Shown: piece after piece, positions 51,152-59,004 of the stretch
Numbering within the stretch: position 1 is the stretch's first letter
How the letters are laid out: the number at the start of each line of letters is the position of its first letter
Source of the DNA: Bacillus sp. FJAT-27245
GTDB lineage: Bacteria; Bacillota; Bacilli; Bacillales; Cytobacillaceae
Direction: 5' to 3'
Assembly: GCF_001273955.1 (NCBI RefSeq)
Contig: NZ_LIGI01000001.1
Span: 1,029,064 to 1,093,063 of the forward strand
Length of the DNA: 64,000 nt
The notes under the pieces: generated by a model
Databases searched by the model: none
What the model saw: only the letters and a program-made list of their open reading frames with translations
Told to the model about the DNA's origin: nothing
Program-made: the position numbers and the translations under genes

Positions 51152-51652
51152 TTACTCTTGAAGCCGGGCATCTTTTTTGAAAACAGTCTTGTTGATGAAA
51201 GGAAGCACATAGCGATCAAGGCCGTATTTGCCTGCGTTGGCGCCAGCGACAAGGATGATGAAGCCCATCAGGATGTCAGTTGGGTTGTGGCTGACTGTTC
51301 CAGCAAGCATGAAGCTGAAGTTCATTACAAGTCCGAAGAACATTGCCGCAGTAGTCAGGCAGCCAAGGATGAGGCCAAGGCCGACAAGGAATTCACCCCA
51401 AGGAATCAGGACGTTGAACAGTTCAGCGTTTGGAATGGCGAAAGCGTTCAGGAAGTCGACATACCAGCCGTAGACGATTCCGTTAGGGCCAGCGACAGGA
51501 TTTGCGGCTGCGCCTTTCAGGAATCCTGTTGCATCGAAGCCTCCAGTGATTTTGCCCCAGCCGGCAGTGAGCCAGGCGTAGCCAAGATAGATACGTAACA
51601 CAGCGAGAAGAGCGGCGGCGATTTTGTTTTCCCTTAAGAAATTGTTAAACAT
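51152..51652 (-). CDS. DoxX family membrane protein, copy 2
   Basis: 166 residues, a near-duplicate of the gene at 48230-48730. The N-terminal MFNNFLRENKIAAALLAVLRIYLGYAW and all four helices are the same; differences are a few substitutions (VDFLNAFA instead of VSFLKAFA) and a new C-terminal tail INKTVFKKDARLQE. Function as in copy 1, probably redox-linked. Unlike copy 1 there is no TSUP gene upstream. Confidence 0.88.
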   Translation of the reverse strand: MFNNFLRENKIAAALLAVLRIYLGYAWLTAGWGKITGGFDATGFLKGAAANPVAGPNGIVYGWYVDFLNAFAIPNAELFNVLIPWGEFLVGLGLILGCLTTAAMFFGLVMNFSFMLAGTVSHNPTDILMGFIILVAGANAGKYGLDRYVLPFINKTVFKKDARLQE

Positions 51653-51778
51653 GGATAATTCCCCTTTTCGTTATTAATTTAAATATGTTGTTTACACTGT
51701 TATCATAATCCGGTTTTCAACCTATCGGTAGGGGGTTTCCAGTTTATTCAACAAATAGACAAAGCTTCTTGACGAAGG

Positions 51779-51794
51779 TGTGACAAAGGTCACA
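51779..51794. promoter_or_regulatory. CRP/FNR-type palindrome upstream of doxX copy 2
   Basis: TGTGACAAAGGTCACA, again TGTGA-N6-TCACA, in the duplicated upstream segment. Only the central bases differ from the copy 1 site, so the conserved arms are consistent with selection. Confidence 0.6.
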
Positions 51795-51837
51795 AAACGA
51801 GAAGGGGAAGTCCTATGCAAACGAAATCACTGCATAC

Positions 51838-51872
51838 AAAAAGGCCGCAATCCACGAATGGATTGCGGCCAC
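51838..51872. terminator. Strong hairpin, probable terminator
   Basis: GGCCGCAATCCA pairs with TGGATTGCGGCC around CGAA; on the minus strand it is followed by TTTTT. No complete gene ends here, but it lies just downstream of the decayed minus-strand fragment. Confidence 0.6.
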
Positions 51873-51956
51873 AGTCTATTTAAAAAACAATGAAAAAAGC
51901 CTCTACCGGCTCTGGTACAGGCTTTCTCCATTCCCCAGATTGGGGAATTTGAGGAG

Positions 51957-52190
51957 TGAGACTTGCCCTATTCAGCAGTCAAACCCTGCCCCAATTTAGC
52001 AGCTACTGCTAAATATACCGTTGGCGCATACTTGCCATCGCCAGAGAAAGCAAATCTTTCTCCAAAGTAGGCAATCACAACAACAGTATGATAACCGATC
52101 CACATTAACATTCGTCAATGTTCTGTTACCATCAACCTTCACATTCCCGGTTATCCCTGTCCTGCGACGCTACATTAGTTCTCTACCCGG
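51957..52190 (-). pseudogene. Decayed gene fragment (minus strand)
   Basis: Joined frames on the minus strand read GITGNVKVDGNRTLTNVNVDR and then, after a frameshift, IAYFGERFAFSGDGKYAPTV followed by YLAVAAKLGQGLTAE and a stop near 51974. The composition is protein-like and the stop is followed by a terminator hairpin, which suggests the C-terminal remnant of a lost gene. The family is not recognised. Confidence 0.35.
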
Positions 52191-52248
52191 GAGGAAACCG
52201 TTTTAAACCCATTTTTTTAAAAAACATTTAATCGGTGAAATTTTTGCA

Positions 52249-52755
52249 TTAGAGTTTGCCCCATGCATAAGTAAGCAGATTCGCTTTTCCACCTGCGACC
52301 TCAATCATATTTTCATCAATGTGCCTGGCACCGAGTGATTCGTAAAACCTGCATGCTGAATTGTCTTCAAGCACTTTAACAATAGCGCTCGTAAAGCCTT
52401 GCTGCCTGAACCCGTCAAGAAGGCGGTTCAGGAGCTGTTTTCCGTACCCTTTTCCCTGATGTTCTTCATAAAAATAAATCGACGTGACATCGCCGTCATA
52501 TCCCGGGTACTCGCCTTCCTTTACAGGCGACCCATCCGCGAAACCGATAATTTCGCAATCCAATTCGGCAACCAGGACGATGCTCCCTTCACGTGGAATG
52601 TTATTTAGCCACAATTCCTTCCGCTTGTCCACACTCAGCCTTCTTAGAAAGCCTTCATCCATAATGCCCTTATAGGTTGTTTGCCAGCTCGCAACGTGAA
52701 CTTTGGCGATAGCCCCGGCATCCTCTAGAGTCGCTTTTCGAATTGTGATTTCCAT
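52249..52755 (-). CDS. GNAT family N-acetyltransferase
   Basis: 168 residues. ITIRKATLEDAGAIAKVHVASWQTTYKGIMDEGFL is a common start of this GNAT group (YuaI/YkkB-like), and SIYFYEEHQGKGYGKQLLNRLL holds the acetyl-CoA loop QGKGYG. FYESLGARHIDE follows. GGGGGA lies upstream of the ATG. A related acetyltransferase is encoded at 54196-54675. Substrate unknown. Confidence 0.87.
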   Translation of the reverse strand: MEITIRKATLEDAGAIAKVHVASWQTTYKGIMDEGFLRRLSVDKRKELWLNNIPREGSIVLVAELDCEIIGFADGSPVKEGEYPGYDGDVTSIYFYEEHQGKGYGKQLLNRLLDGFRQQGFTSAIVKVLEDNSACRFYESLGARHIDENMIEVAGGKANLLTYAWGKL

Positions 52756-52817
52756 GTGTATCCCCCAATGTGAAGTATATTTTTTATACTATCATGCAGC
52801 TATATATAAAGAAAATT

Positions 52818-52848
52818 TTGACTATTAATTTCGTAAATACCCTATAAT
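52818..52848 (+). promoter_or_regulatory. Sigma-A promoter of the P-loop kinase-like gene
   Basis: TTGACT at 52818-52823 and TATAAT at 52843-52848, spacer 19 bases. The start site near 52855 leaves almost no leader for a GTG at 52861 and supports the later start. Confidence 0.6.
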
Positions 52849-52899
52849 AGGCTTAATAAGGTGCCATGGATTAAAGAAGTATCGGAAAGGTGGCGGGTA

Positions 52900-53418
52900 T
52901 TGTTGGGAAATGCTATTAATAGAATTCGCATTATTGGCTCTGTCGGAAGCGGCAAGACGACATTGGCGCGCAAGCTTTCCGATGAGTGGAATATACCTTA
53001 TTTTGAACTGGACAATGTTGTCTGGCAAAGGAACCCTGCTGGGGATAGGAGAAGGACAGAGGAAGAGCGAGCGGAATACTTGGATTCTATTTTAAAGTCA
53101 GAGGCTTGGATTATTGAAGGGGTCCATAATGAAGAATGGACAGAGGGGAGCTTCAGGGAGGCGGACGCCATTGTTTTTCTCGATCCCGCTTATTCCGTCA
53201 GGACTTTCCGGATTATAAAGCGATTCATATTACAAAAGCTCGGCCGCGAAAAGGCCCACTATAAAGTTACATATGAGATTTTAATCAAGATGTTCAAATG
53301 GAATATGTATTTCGAGCAGAACGGAAAGCCGAATTTCTTTAAAAACTACTCTCTCTACACGGATAAAATCATAATATTGAAGAATAACAGACAGCTGAAA
53401 AAGTTTATGGATAAATGA
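52900..53418 (+). CDS. P-loop kinase-like protein (FlaR/DNA topology modulation type)
   Basis: About 172 residues. Walker A is IIGSVGSGKTTLARKLS at the N-terminus, with FELDNVVWQRNPAGDRRRTEEERAEYLD and WIIEGVHNEEW following; this is the adenylate-kinase-like family often named DNA topology modulation protein FlaR, whose true role is unclear. The TTG at 52900 (or 52903) is chosen because GGAAAGGTGG lies 7-10 bases upstream and the promoter places transcription start near 52855. A GTG at 52861 would give a longer N-terminus. Confidence 0.8.
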   Translation: MLGNAINRIRIIGSVGSGKTTLARKLSDEWNIPYFELDNVVWQRNPAGDRRRTEEERAEYLDSILKSEAWIIEGVHNEEWTEGSFREADAIVFLDPAYSVRTFRIIKRFILQKLGREKAHYKVTYEILIKMFKWNMYFEQNGKPNFFKNYSLYTDKIIILKNNRQLKKFMDK

Positions 53419-53447
53419 AGACAGTCTTAAGCTAATCCGCAGTGAAA

Positions 53448-53512
53448 GTGCCTCCTTGGACACGCACCCTTAGAAAAATCACTATGCTGTCCAAGCATGA
53501 GGCACCTTTTGG
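53448..53512 (+). terminator. Hairpin after the kinase-like gene, possible terminator
   Basis: GTGCCTCCTTGGACA at 53448-53462 pairs (with small bulges) with TGTCCAAGCATGAGGCAC at 53488-53505, followed by CTTTT. The motif GGACACGCACCC is repeated as GGACACGTACCC at 53510-53521. Confidence 0.5.
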
Positions 53513-53533
53513 ACACGTACCCATTTATAAAAA

Positions 53534-54076
53534 CTACTCCAGCATTTCGAGAAGCTGGTCTTTATGTACGCAAGACAATTTCAGCAATGGAAAGCTGCCA
53601 TTGGCGAGCTGCTGCTTGATAAATTTTGCTTCCGTCCAGGCCATATCGTATTGAGTTTGATTAATAATTCCTTTCGCCAGGGCTTCATCAAGCTCTTCGG
53701 CATCCTTTAAAATTACATCGCCGGATGGAAAAGCAATAAGGTCCAAATATAGGTCATCGTAAAAAGGAATGCCGTTTTCGACAGCATTTTGGAGGCAGAT
53801 GTCTATGTACCATTGGACAACTTCACCGGTGCAATCGAACATCGTGGTAACGGAATGGTTCTTTCCCTCTGGAAACTGTTGAAGCCAGAAGTAGCCACTG
53901 TCCACGATGCATACCTTCCTCGTTTTATAGTCGACGACCAGGGGTGCGGCTGCCTCCACTGTATGAAGCAGTGTGACATAGCCTTTAAACTCCGGCGTAT
54001 CCAAATAAGATTGGGCATATCTTCTCTTGGTGATCCGTTTCCATCCAGGCCGATTTCCGAACACTCGTTTTTGCAT
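53534..54076 (-). CDS. DUF402 family protein
   Basis: 180 residues. WKRITKRRYAQSYLDTPEFKGYVTLL, then CIVDSGYFWLQQFPEGKNHSVTTMFDCTGEVVQWYIDI and FYDDLYLDLIAFPSGDVILKDAEELDEAL correspond to the DUF402 (YgaC-like) domain, which in characterised members hydrolyses nucleoside di- and triphosphates with a D-E metal site. Here the YYDDLYLDLI-like acidic strand is present. AGGGGGATAAG precedes the ATG. Confidence 0.85.
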   Translation of the reverse strand: MQKRVFGNRPGWKRITKRRYAQSYLDTPEFKGYVTLLHTVEAAAPLVVDYKTRKVCIVDSGYFWLQQFPEGKNHSVTTMFDCTGEVVQWYIDICLQNAVENGIPFYDDLYLDLIAFPSGDVILKDAEELDEALAKGIINQTQYDMAWTEAKFIKQQLANGSFPLLKLSCVHKDQLLEMLE

Positions 54077-54195
54077 CTTATCCCCCTAAAAAGTTTTACC
54101 TAATTATAGCATTGCAATGGTATTATTATAGATATATTTTCCAATTCGTAAAATTCTAATTTAAGAGCTTCAAATCAAAGAGGGGGGAGTAATCG

Positions 54196-54675
54196 ATGGT
54201 GATCCGAAAAATGAGTCCGGAAGATACGAAACAGGTTCAGCATGTTGCCAAAACGAGCTGGAATGCGACATACGAGGGGATTATTCCCTATGAGGTCCAG
54301 GAACGATTTTTAAATTCCGCGTACAATGACGAAATAATGAAACGGCGGATGGAGCGTTCATTGATGCTAGTTGCTGAAGCGGATGGGGGAATTGCCGGTT
54401 TTGCAAATTTTTCCCCTGTTAGGGATGGAGGAAAGGTGGAGCTTTATGCGATATACCTACTGCCGGAGGTTCAGGGAAAGGGAATCGGAACCGCTCTGTT
54501 AAACGAAGGAATTGCAAAGTCGGACGGGGTGAAGGAAATTTACCTAAGTGTCAATCGCGACAACTCGATTGGGAAGGCTTTTTATGAAGCGAAAGGTTTT
54601 AAGATGTTACAGGAAATGGAAGAAGATTTCGAAGGCCATATTTTGAAAACAATCAGGATGGTGCTGGAAGTTTAA
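54196..54675 (+). CDS. GNAT family N-acetyltransferase
   Basis: 159 residues. IRKMSPEDTKQVQHVAKTSWNATYEGIIP at the start and LYAIYLLPEVQGKGIGTALLNEGI with the QGKGIG acetyl-CoA loop. FYEAKGFKMLQEMEED closes the fold. AGGGGGGAG lies before the ATG. The next gene begins 12 bases after its stop, so the two form a transcript. Confidence 0.87.
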   Translation: MVIRKMSPEDTKQVQHVAKTSWNATYEGIIPYEVQERFLNSAYNDEIMKRRMERSLMLVAEADGGIAGFANFSPVRDGGKVELYAIYLLPEVQGKGIGTALLNEGIAKSDGVKEIYLSVNRDNSIGKAFYEAKGFKMLQEMEEDFEGHILKTIRMVLEV

Positions 54676-54687
54676 TAGGGGGAAGCA

Positions 54688-55650
54688 ATGTTTTTAAAAA
54701 ATGTTGAAATAAAGGATGAAACGTTATGCTATTGGATGGGAAATAATTTTCCCAAAAATGATCTGTTCTTCTTCACCGAAGAAGATGAATCATTGATTGA
54801 AGCATTGGGACCGAATGTGATGGCCATCCCGGTAAAAGAGTTTTTCCCGGACTCGTTCTTTAATGATTTTAACACCTTGAATAGTTATCAGTTGTGGCAA
54901 ATCGATCGGCAGGAGGCGGCATTTGTATGCGTCGTACACCCTGGGGCAATCTCCTCGGTCGATGCCTCTCTCCGGAAAAGAATTTTTCAGATTCAGAAAA
55001 AGCTGAATAGGGGGATGCTTTTTGAATGGGAAATGATTGAGCCGTTCGTAGCCCAACACGGAATGGAACCGCTGCTAGAAATGCTGGCTCCATTTGTTTT
55101 TGGCTATGAGTCAAAACAATACCTTGCCCTGCAGGCAGGATTATGGGCGCAGCTATCCACTGAATTTAAGCAGGCGTTTCTAGTAGGAATGGCTGGTCAA
55201 TTCATCGATGATGTAGACATAAGTGAGTCCCAATTAACTGAGTTTCGAATGGAATATCCTTATATCGCCCCATTTATGAATACATTTTCGGCTGCCAACG
55301 GGGCAAACTGCCTAGCCGCAGTCCTCGCCGCAATCGCTGGCAGATCCGCCGATACGGAATGGCTGATTTCAAAATGGGTCGGTGGTTATGTTTTTGAAAA
55401 TGGCCTTAAAGCAAATCATTATTTTTACGAAGAGGAAGGCAGTGAAAAGCTGCTGCCGGGAGACGTCCTTGTCTGGAAAAACTCAAACGGCATCCAGCAT
55501 GCAGCCTTCCATTTAAGGGACGGGTTTTTCTTTAACAAACACGGCCAGACGTTCATGAATCCGTGGCAAATCATCACTAAGGAAAAGCTTTTTGAGGCCT
55601 GGGGAAAACAATTTGTGGTGTACAGGAAATCCGTTCAAGAAGTCTTATAA
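54688..55650 (+). CDS. Protein with a possible NlpC/P60-like C-terminal domain
   Basis: 320 residues, not recognised as a named family. The first 200 residues are acidic and alpha/beta-like. The C-terminal part has AANGANCLAAVLAAIAG, then LLPGDVLVWKNSNGIQHAAFHLRDGFFFNKHGQ, which resembles the Cys-His layout of papain-like NlpC/P60 folds (Cys near 212, His near 272, LPGDVL strand). No signal peptide, so it would act in the cytoplasm. Co-transcribed with the GNAT upstream (TAGGGGGAAG site). Confidence 0.6.
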   Translation: MFLKNVEIKDETLCYWMGNNFPKNDLFFFTEEDESLIEALGPNVMAIPVKEFFPDSFFNDFNTLNSYQLWQIDRQEAAFVCVVHPGAISSVDASLRKRIFQIQKKLNRGMLFEWEMIEPFVAQHGMEPLLEMLAPFVFGYESKQYLALQAGLWAQLSTEFKQAFLVGMAGQFIDDVDISESQLTEFRMEYPYIAPFMNTFSAANGANCLAAVLAAIAGRSADTEWLISKWVGGYVFENGLKANHYFYEEEGSEKLLPGDVLVWKNSNGIQHAAFHLRDGFFFNKHGQTFMNPWQIITKEKLFEAWGKQFVVYRKSVQEVL

Positions 55651-55694
55651 AACAAAAATAGAAAGCAGGCGCCCCTGCTTTCTATTTTTCAATT
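55650..55694. terminator. Bidirectional terminator
   Basis: AAAATAGAAAGCAGG near 55655 pairs with CCTGCTTTCTATTTT near 55674, between two converging genes. Confidence 0.85.
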
Positions 55695-56800
55695 AAATTA
55701 TGGAGCTTTGTAAAATCTGTATCTTGATAATAGCTATTTTTCACCAGTATATTTGGTCCGAGGCAGGCCACAGCAGGGCAATGGCAGCTTAGCTCTTTTG
55801 CAAGCGCGGTTCCCTGCCATTTATCATAAGCGTCCGGGAGGCTTGTCGTCTGGATATTGCCAAGTGGAGGCGTATCGCCAAAATCCGTAACAATGATGTC
55901 TCCGTTGAAAATATTTACATTCAGGTGGGAACGTCCATCAGGATCATTCCGGACCGTAACGTTCCTGCTGCCATACAGCCTCTTCAACAGCTTCTGGTCA
56001 TCGGGATTATGGCTGCAGGCGTAGAAAGGTAGCGTCCCGAACAGCATCCAGACATTTTCATCACGTATATCAAGCAAATGGTGGATGGCTTGCCGAATTT
56101 CCTCAAGGGTCAACACCTCAAGATTGCTCGCAAAGTCACTCGGGTACATAGGGTGCACCTCATGCCTCTGGCAAAGCATGCCGTTGACAATTTGCTTATG
56201 TATTTTTTCGAGATAAGGCAGTGTGCGTTTGTTGAGCATCGTTTCCGCCGACACCATGACTCCGGCCTTCACAAGCGCCCTGCTGTTTTCAATCATTCTT
56301 TCAAAATATTTCTCCCTTTGCCGATAGTCCGGCTTTCTTTCCATCCGGGCGAAACCGCCTTCGACAAAATCATCGGTCGTTCCCCAGTTGTGGGAAATGT
56401 GAAGAACATCGAGGTAGGGGATAATCAGTTCATAGCGGGACAAGTCAAGAGTCAAATTAGAGTTGATTTGCGTTCTTACTCCTCGTTCATGGGCATATTT
56501 TAAAATCGGAACAACATAATTTTTCACAGACGACAGCGAAAGCATCGGCTCTCCGCCCGTTATGCTTAATGACCTCAATGTTGGAATTTCATCCAGCCGT
56601 CCGAGAAGTAAATCTAGTGGAAGCGCATCGGGATCCTTTGGTTGAAGCGTATAGCCAACCGCACAGTGTTCGCAGCGCATATTGCAAAGCGTTGTCGTCG
56701 TAAATTCAATATTGGTAAGCATGGGCTTGCCATACTGTTCAATGTCCAGGTAAGCCTCCCACGGGTCAAACTGCGGGGTCATTTTTTGTTTTGTTAACAT
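55682..56800 (-). CDS. yfkAB: Radical SAM protein YfkAB
   Basis: 372 residues, close to YfkAB of B. subtilis (about 373). The cluster motif TTLCNMRCEHCAVGYTL carries C-x3-C-x2-C for the 4Fe-4S cluster that cleaves SAM, followed by SITGGEPMLS. Two further Cys near the C-terminus (CHCPAVAC) may hold a second cluster. Full-length and unsplit, unlike older B. subtilis annotations that show two genes. Its reaction is not known. GGAG precedes the ATG. Confidence 0.9.
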   Translation of the reverse strand: MLTKQKMTPQFDPWEAYLDIEQYGKPMLTNIEFTTTTLCNMRCEHCAVGYTLQPKDPDALPLDLLLGRLDEIPTLRSLSITGGEPMLSLSSVKNYVVPILKYAHERGVRTQINSNLTLDLSRYELIIPYLDVLHISHNWGTTDDFVEGGFARMERKPDYRQREKYFERMIENSRALVKAGVMVSAETMLNKRTLPYLEKIHKQIVNGMLCQRHEVHPMYPSDFASNLEVLTLEEIRQAIHHLLDIRDENVWMLFGTLPFYACSHNPDDQKLLKRLYGSRNVTVRNDPDGRSHLNVNIFNGDIIVTDFGDTPPLGNIQTTSLPDAYDKWQGTALAKELSCHCPAVACLGPNILVKNSYYQDTDFTKLHNLIEK

Positions 56801-56964
56801 GATAAACTCCTTACAAGCTTTTTGAAAAACTATTCTATTATATCACTGTTTGGGTTCCTATTGTAACCATACTATTCAACTTAATAGTTCATTAGCATTA
56901 TATTGTCCGGTTCCTGAGGAAATTCCGGAGGTACTTTTAAAATGTATTGGAGATGAAAAATAGA

Positions 56965-57687
56965 ATGGATACTCTGAAACCAATTGAAGATGCCAAGAAT
57001 TTCATAAACGCCAAGTTCCCGAATTGCCAAGCTGCATTGCTTGCGGGCAGTGTGGTCCGCGGGGAAGCAACCGATACGTCAGACCTTGATATCATCTTAT
57101 TTGATGGAAATCTCTACGCTTGCTACCGGGAATCTTTAATAGACAACGGCTGGCCGATCGAACTGTTTGTCCATAACCTCACCTCATATAAGGAGTTCTT
57201 CAAGTCGGACATAGAGCGGGGAGTTCCGTCTTTAGTAAGAATGGTTTCCGAGGGCATCGTCCTAAAGGGTGCCGACATTATCGGCCCCATAAAAGAAGAA
57301 GCGAACAAGCTTTTGGAAAAAGGGCCAGAAGAGTGGCCAGATGATCTGATCATAACAAAACGCTACTTTTTAACCGACGTATTGGATGATTTCATTGGCA
57401 GCTCTAACAGGGCGGAATCCCTCTTCATCGCAATGACTCTAGCAAATTTGGCGAGTGAATTTGTTTTGCGGGTAAACCGGAAATGGCTTGGCAAATCAAA
57501 ATGGATTTTTCGTTCCCTTAGGGAATATGATGAAAAATTTGCGGAACACTTCACCGAGGCGTTTGACTGTTTTTACAAAACCGGTCAGAAAGATAAGATT
57601 ATTGAACTCGTTGACGGGATTATGGAACCGTATGGCGGGCGGTTATTTGACGGTTTTAGCCTTGGGAAAATTCCAGGGCTTATGTAG
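56965..57687 (+). CDS. Nucleotidyltransferase domain protein
   Basis: About 240 residues. LLAGSVVRGEATDTSDLDIILFDG gives the GS-x-D-x-D pattern of the pol-beta nucleotidyltransferase fold; a helical C-terminal region follows. Similar to aminoglycoside or streptomycin adenylyltransferase-like proteins, but the substrate is not known. Two starts are possible: ATG at 56953 touching GGAG, or ATG at 56965 twelve bases after it; the second is used here. Confidence 0.8.
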   Translation: MDTLKPIEDAKNFINAKFPNCQAALLAGSVVRGEATDTSDLDIILFDGNLYACYRESLIDNGWPIELFVHNLTSYKEFFKSDIERGVPSLVRMVSEGIVLKGADIIGPIKEEANKLLEKGPEEWPDDLIITKRYFLTDVLDDFIGSSNRAESLFIAMTLANLASEFVLRVNRKWLGKSKWIFRSLREYDEKFAEHFTEAFDCFYKTGQKDKIIELVDGIMEPYGGRLFDGFSLGKIPGLM

Positions 57688-57749
57688 AGGGAGCGTTGTG
57701 GTTTGGGCAGGATAGGGTTGATTCGAAAGGCAGAGTAGATTTATCGAAT

Positions 57750-57781
57750 TTAAAAAAAGATGCCTCTCAGCATCTAAAAAG
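57750..57781. terminator. Terminator between nucleotidyltransferase and RidA genes
   Basis: AGATGC near 57759 pairs with GCATCT near 57770 around CTCTCA, flanked by A and T runs on both sides. Bidirectional. Confidence 0.7.
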
Positions 57782-57782
57782 T

Positions 57783-58169
57783 CTATTTCGCCGCCCAGGC
57801 TTCGATTTCGACCTTGATTTCCGGCCGGGCCAAAGCGGATACATACGCGAGGGTCGTCGCGGGTGGCGATTGATTGTGGATGGCGCTCCATTTTTCCAAA
57901 TAGAATTCCCTGTCAATTTTCTCAGTTAGCCAAAAGTTGATTTTGAAAACATTGCTGAGTTCGACGCCTTCGCTTTTTAAAATGGCTTTAATATTCTCCA
58001 ATGCATTTGCGAATTGGCTCTCAATGTCATCGGGCAAATTGCCTTCCTTGTCGCTGCCAATTTGGCCGGATAAAACAACCAGGTCGGCATCCCGGGGAAT
58101 GACCGTTACATGATGGTACGCGGCGATTGGCGGCGCAACGTTTTCGGGATTTGACTTTTGAATCTTCAT
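57783..58169 (-). CDS. RidA family enamine/imine deaminase
   Basis: 128 residues. VIPRDADLVVLSGQIGSDKEGNLPDDIESQFANALENIKAILKSEGVELSNV and PATTLAYVSALARPEIKVEIEAWA follow the YjgF/RidA pattern. The Arg normally found in the R-x-P-x-E segment is present as ARPEIKVEIE. It would hydrolyse reactive enamines made by PLP enzymes. GGAGGCAAAGC precedes the ATG. Confidence 0.88.
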   Translation of the reverse strand: MKIQKSNPENVAPPIAAYHHVTVIPRDADLVVLSGQIGSDKEGNLPDDIESQFANALENIKAILKSEGVELSNVFKINFWLTEKIDREFYLEKWSAIHNQSPPATTLAYVSALARPEIKVEIEAWAAK

Positions 58170-58249
58170 GCTTTGCCTCCTGCAAAAGGATTTTTCCTAA
58201 TTATAGCAAACAGCACGAAACACGGCTATTTTGGCTGAATAGACTAAAA

Positions 58250-58285
58250 TGAAAAGGGGGCATCCAATTGAATGCCCCATTTCAA
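58250..58285 (-). terminator. Terminator of the thioesterase gene
   Basis: On the minus strand GGGGCAT pairs with ATGCCCC around TCAATTGG, followed by CTTTT. Confidence 0.75.
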
Positions 58286-58294
58286 TGTATGATT

Positions 58295-58780
58295 TTACTG
58301 GTCCGTTTTTCTGAACTGCTTTGCCGATAGCCTGCGCTCTCGCCGTTCTAGTGATTGTTTATACAGTTCCTTTTCCTCATCCGTTTCAGGGATGACTCCG
58401 GGAACCGGGATTGGCTTGCCGGAGCTGTCAACGGCGACCATCGTCAGGAATGAATCTGTGGTCAGCCTGCGCTCGCCGGTATCGGGATGCTCGCACACCA
58501 CTTTCACGTACACTTCCATCGAAGTCCTTCCGGTTGAAATCACAAATCCCTCAAACGTGAGGATGTCGCCTACTTTTACAGTGGACAGGAAGTTGACTTT
58601 GTCTATCGAGGCAGTCACCACTTCTGCCTTGCTGTGCCTCATGGCTGCGATTCCTGCGATTTCATCGATCAAGGCGAGGATTTTCCCGCCAAAAATCGTT
58701 CCCATATGGTTCGTATCCGGCGGCAGGACAAGTTTTGTTTGAATTGTCCTGGACACATTGGTAGATAGGTTTTTTTTCAT
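58295..58780 (-). CDS. Acyl-CoA thioesterase, hotdog fold (YkhA-like)
   Basis: 161 residues. LPPDTNHMGTIFGGKILALIDEIAGIAAMRHSKAEVVTASIDKVNFLSTVKVGDILTFEGFV has the catalytic N-H-x-G-x-x-F-G-G-x-x-x-x-x-x-D signature of the 4HBT/BACH group. Hydrolyses acyl-CoA of medium or long chain; substrate range unknown. AAGGACG precedes the ATG. Monocistronic. Confidence 0.9.
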   Translation of the reverse strand: MKKNLSTNVSRTIQTKLVLPPDTNHMGTIFGGKILALIDEIAGIAAMRHSKAEVVTASIDKVNFLSTVKVGDILTFEGFVISTGRTSMEVYVKVVCEHPDTGERRLTTDSFLTMVAVDSSGKPIPVPGVIPETDEEKELYKQSLERRERRLSAKQFRKTDQ

Positions 58781-59004
58781 TGCAACGTCCTTCTTTCGAT
58801 ATTTTATGTAAAAAACCCATCATATTAGATTGATGGACCGGGTTATCCCTATATTAAGTTTTAAAACAATAAAAAACCAACTCGACGTATATATTTAATG
58901 TAGTATACAATTTCTAGTATGCCAACAGTATGATTTTTTTACCACTATTGGGTTGGTTCGCCTTTTTGGGGCTTGCATTCAAACATTTTGGGGGAGGGAT
59001 AGGC

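Noticed and set aside
58785-59004. NAD- or nicotinamide-type riboswitch upstream of pnuC
   Set aside because: The leader is AT-rich and short; none of the conserved blocks of known NAD-II or preQ1-like elements was recognisable.
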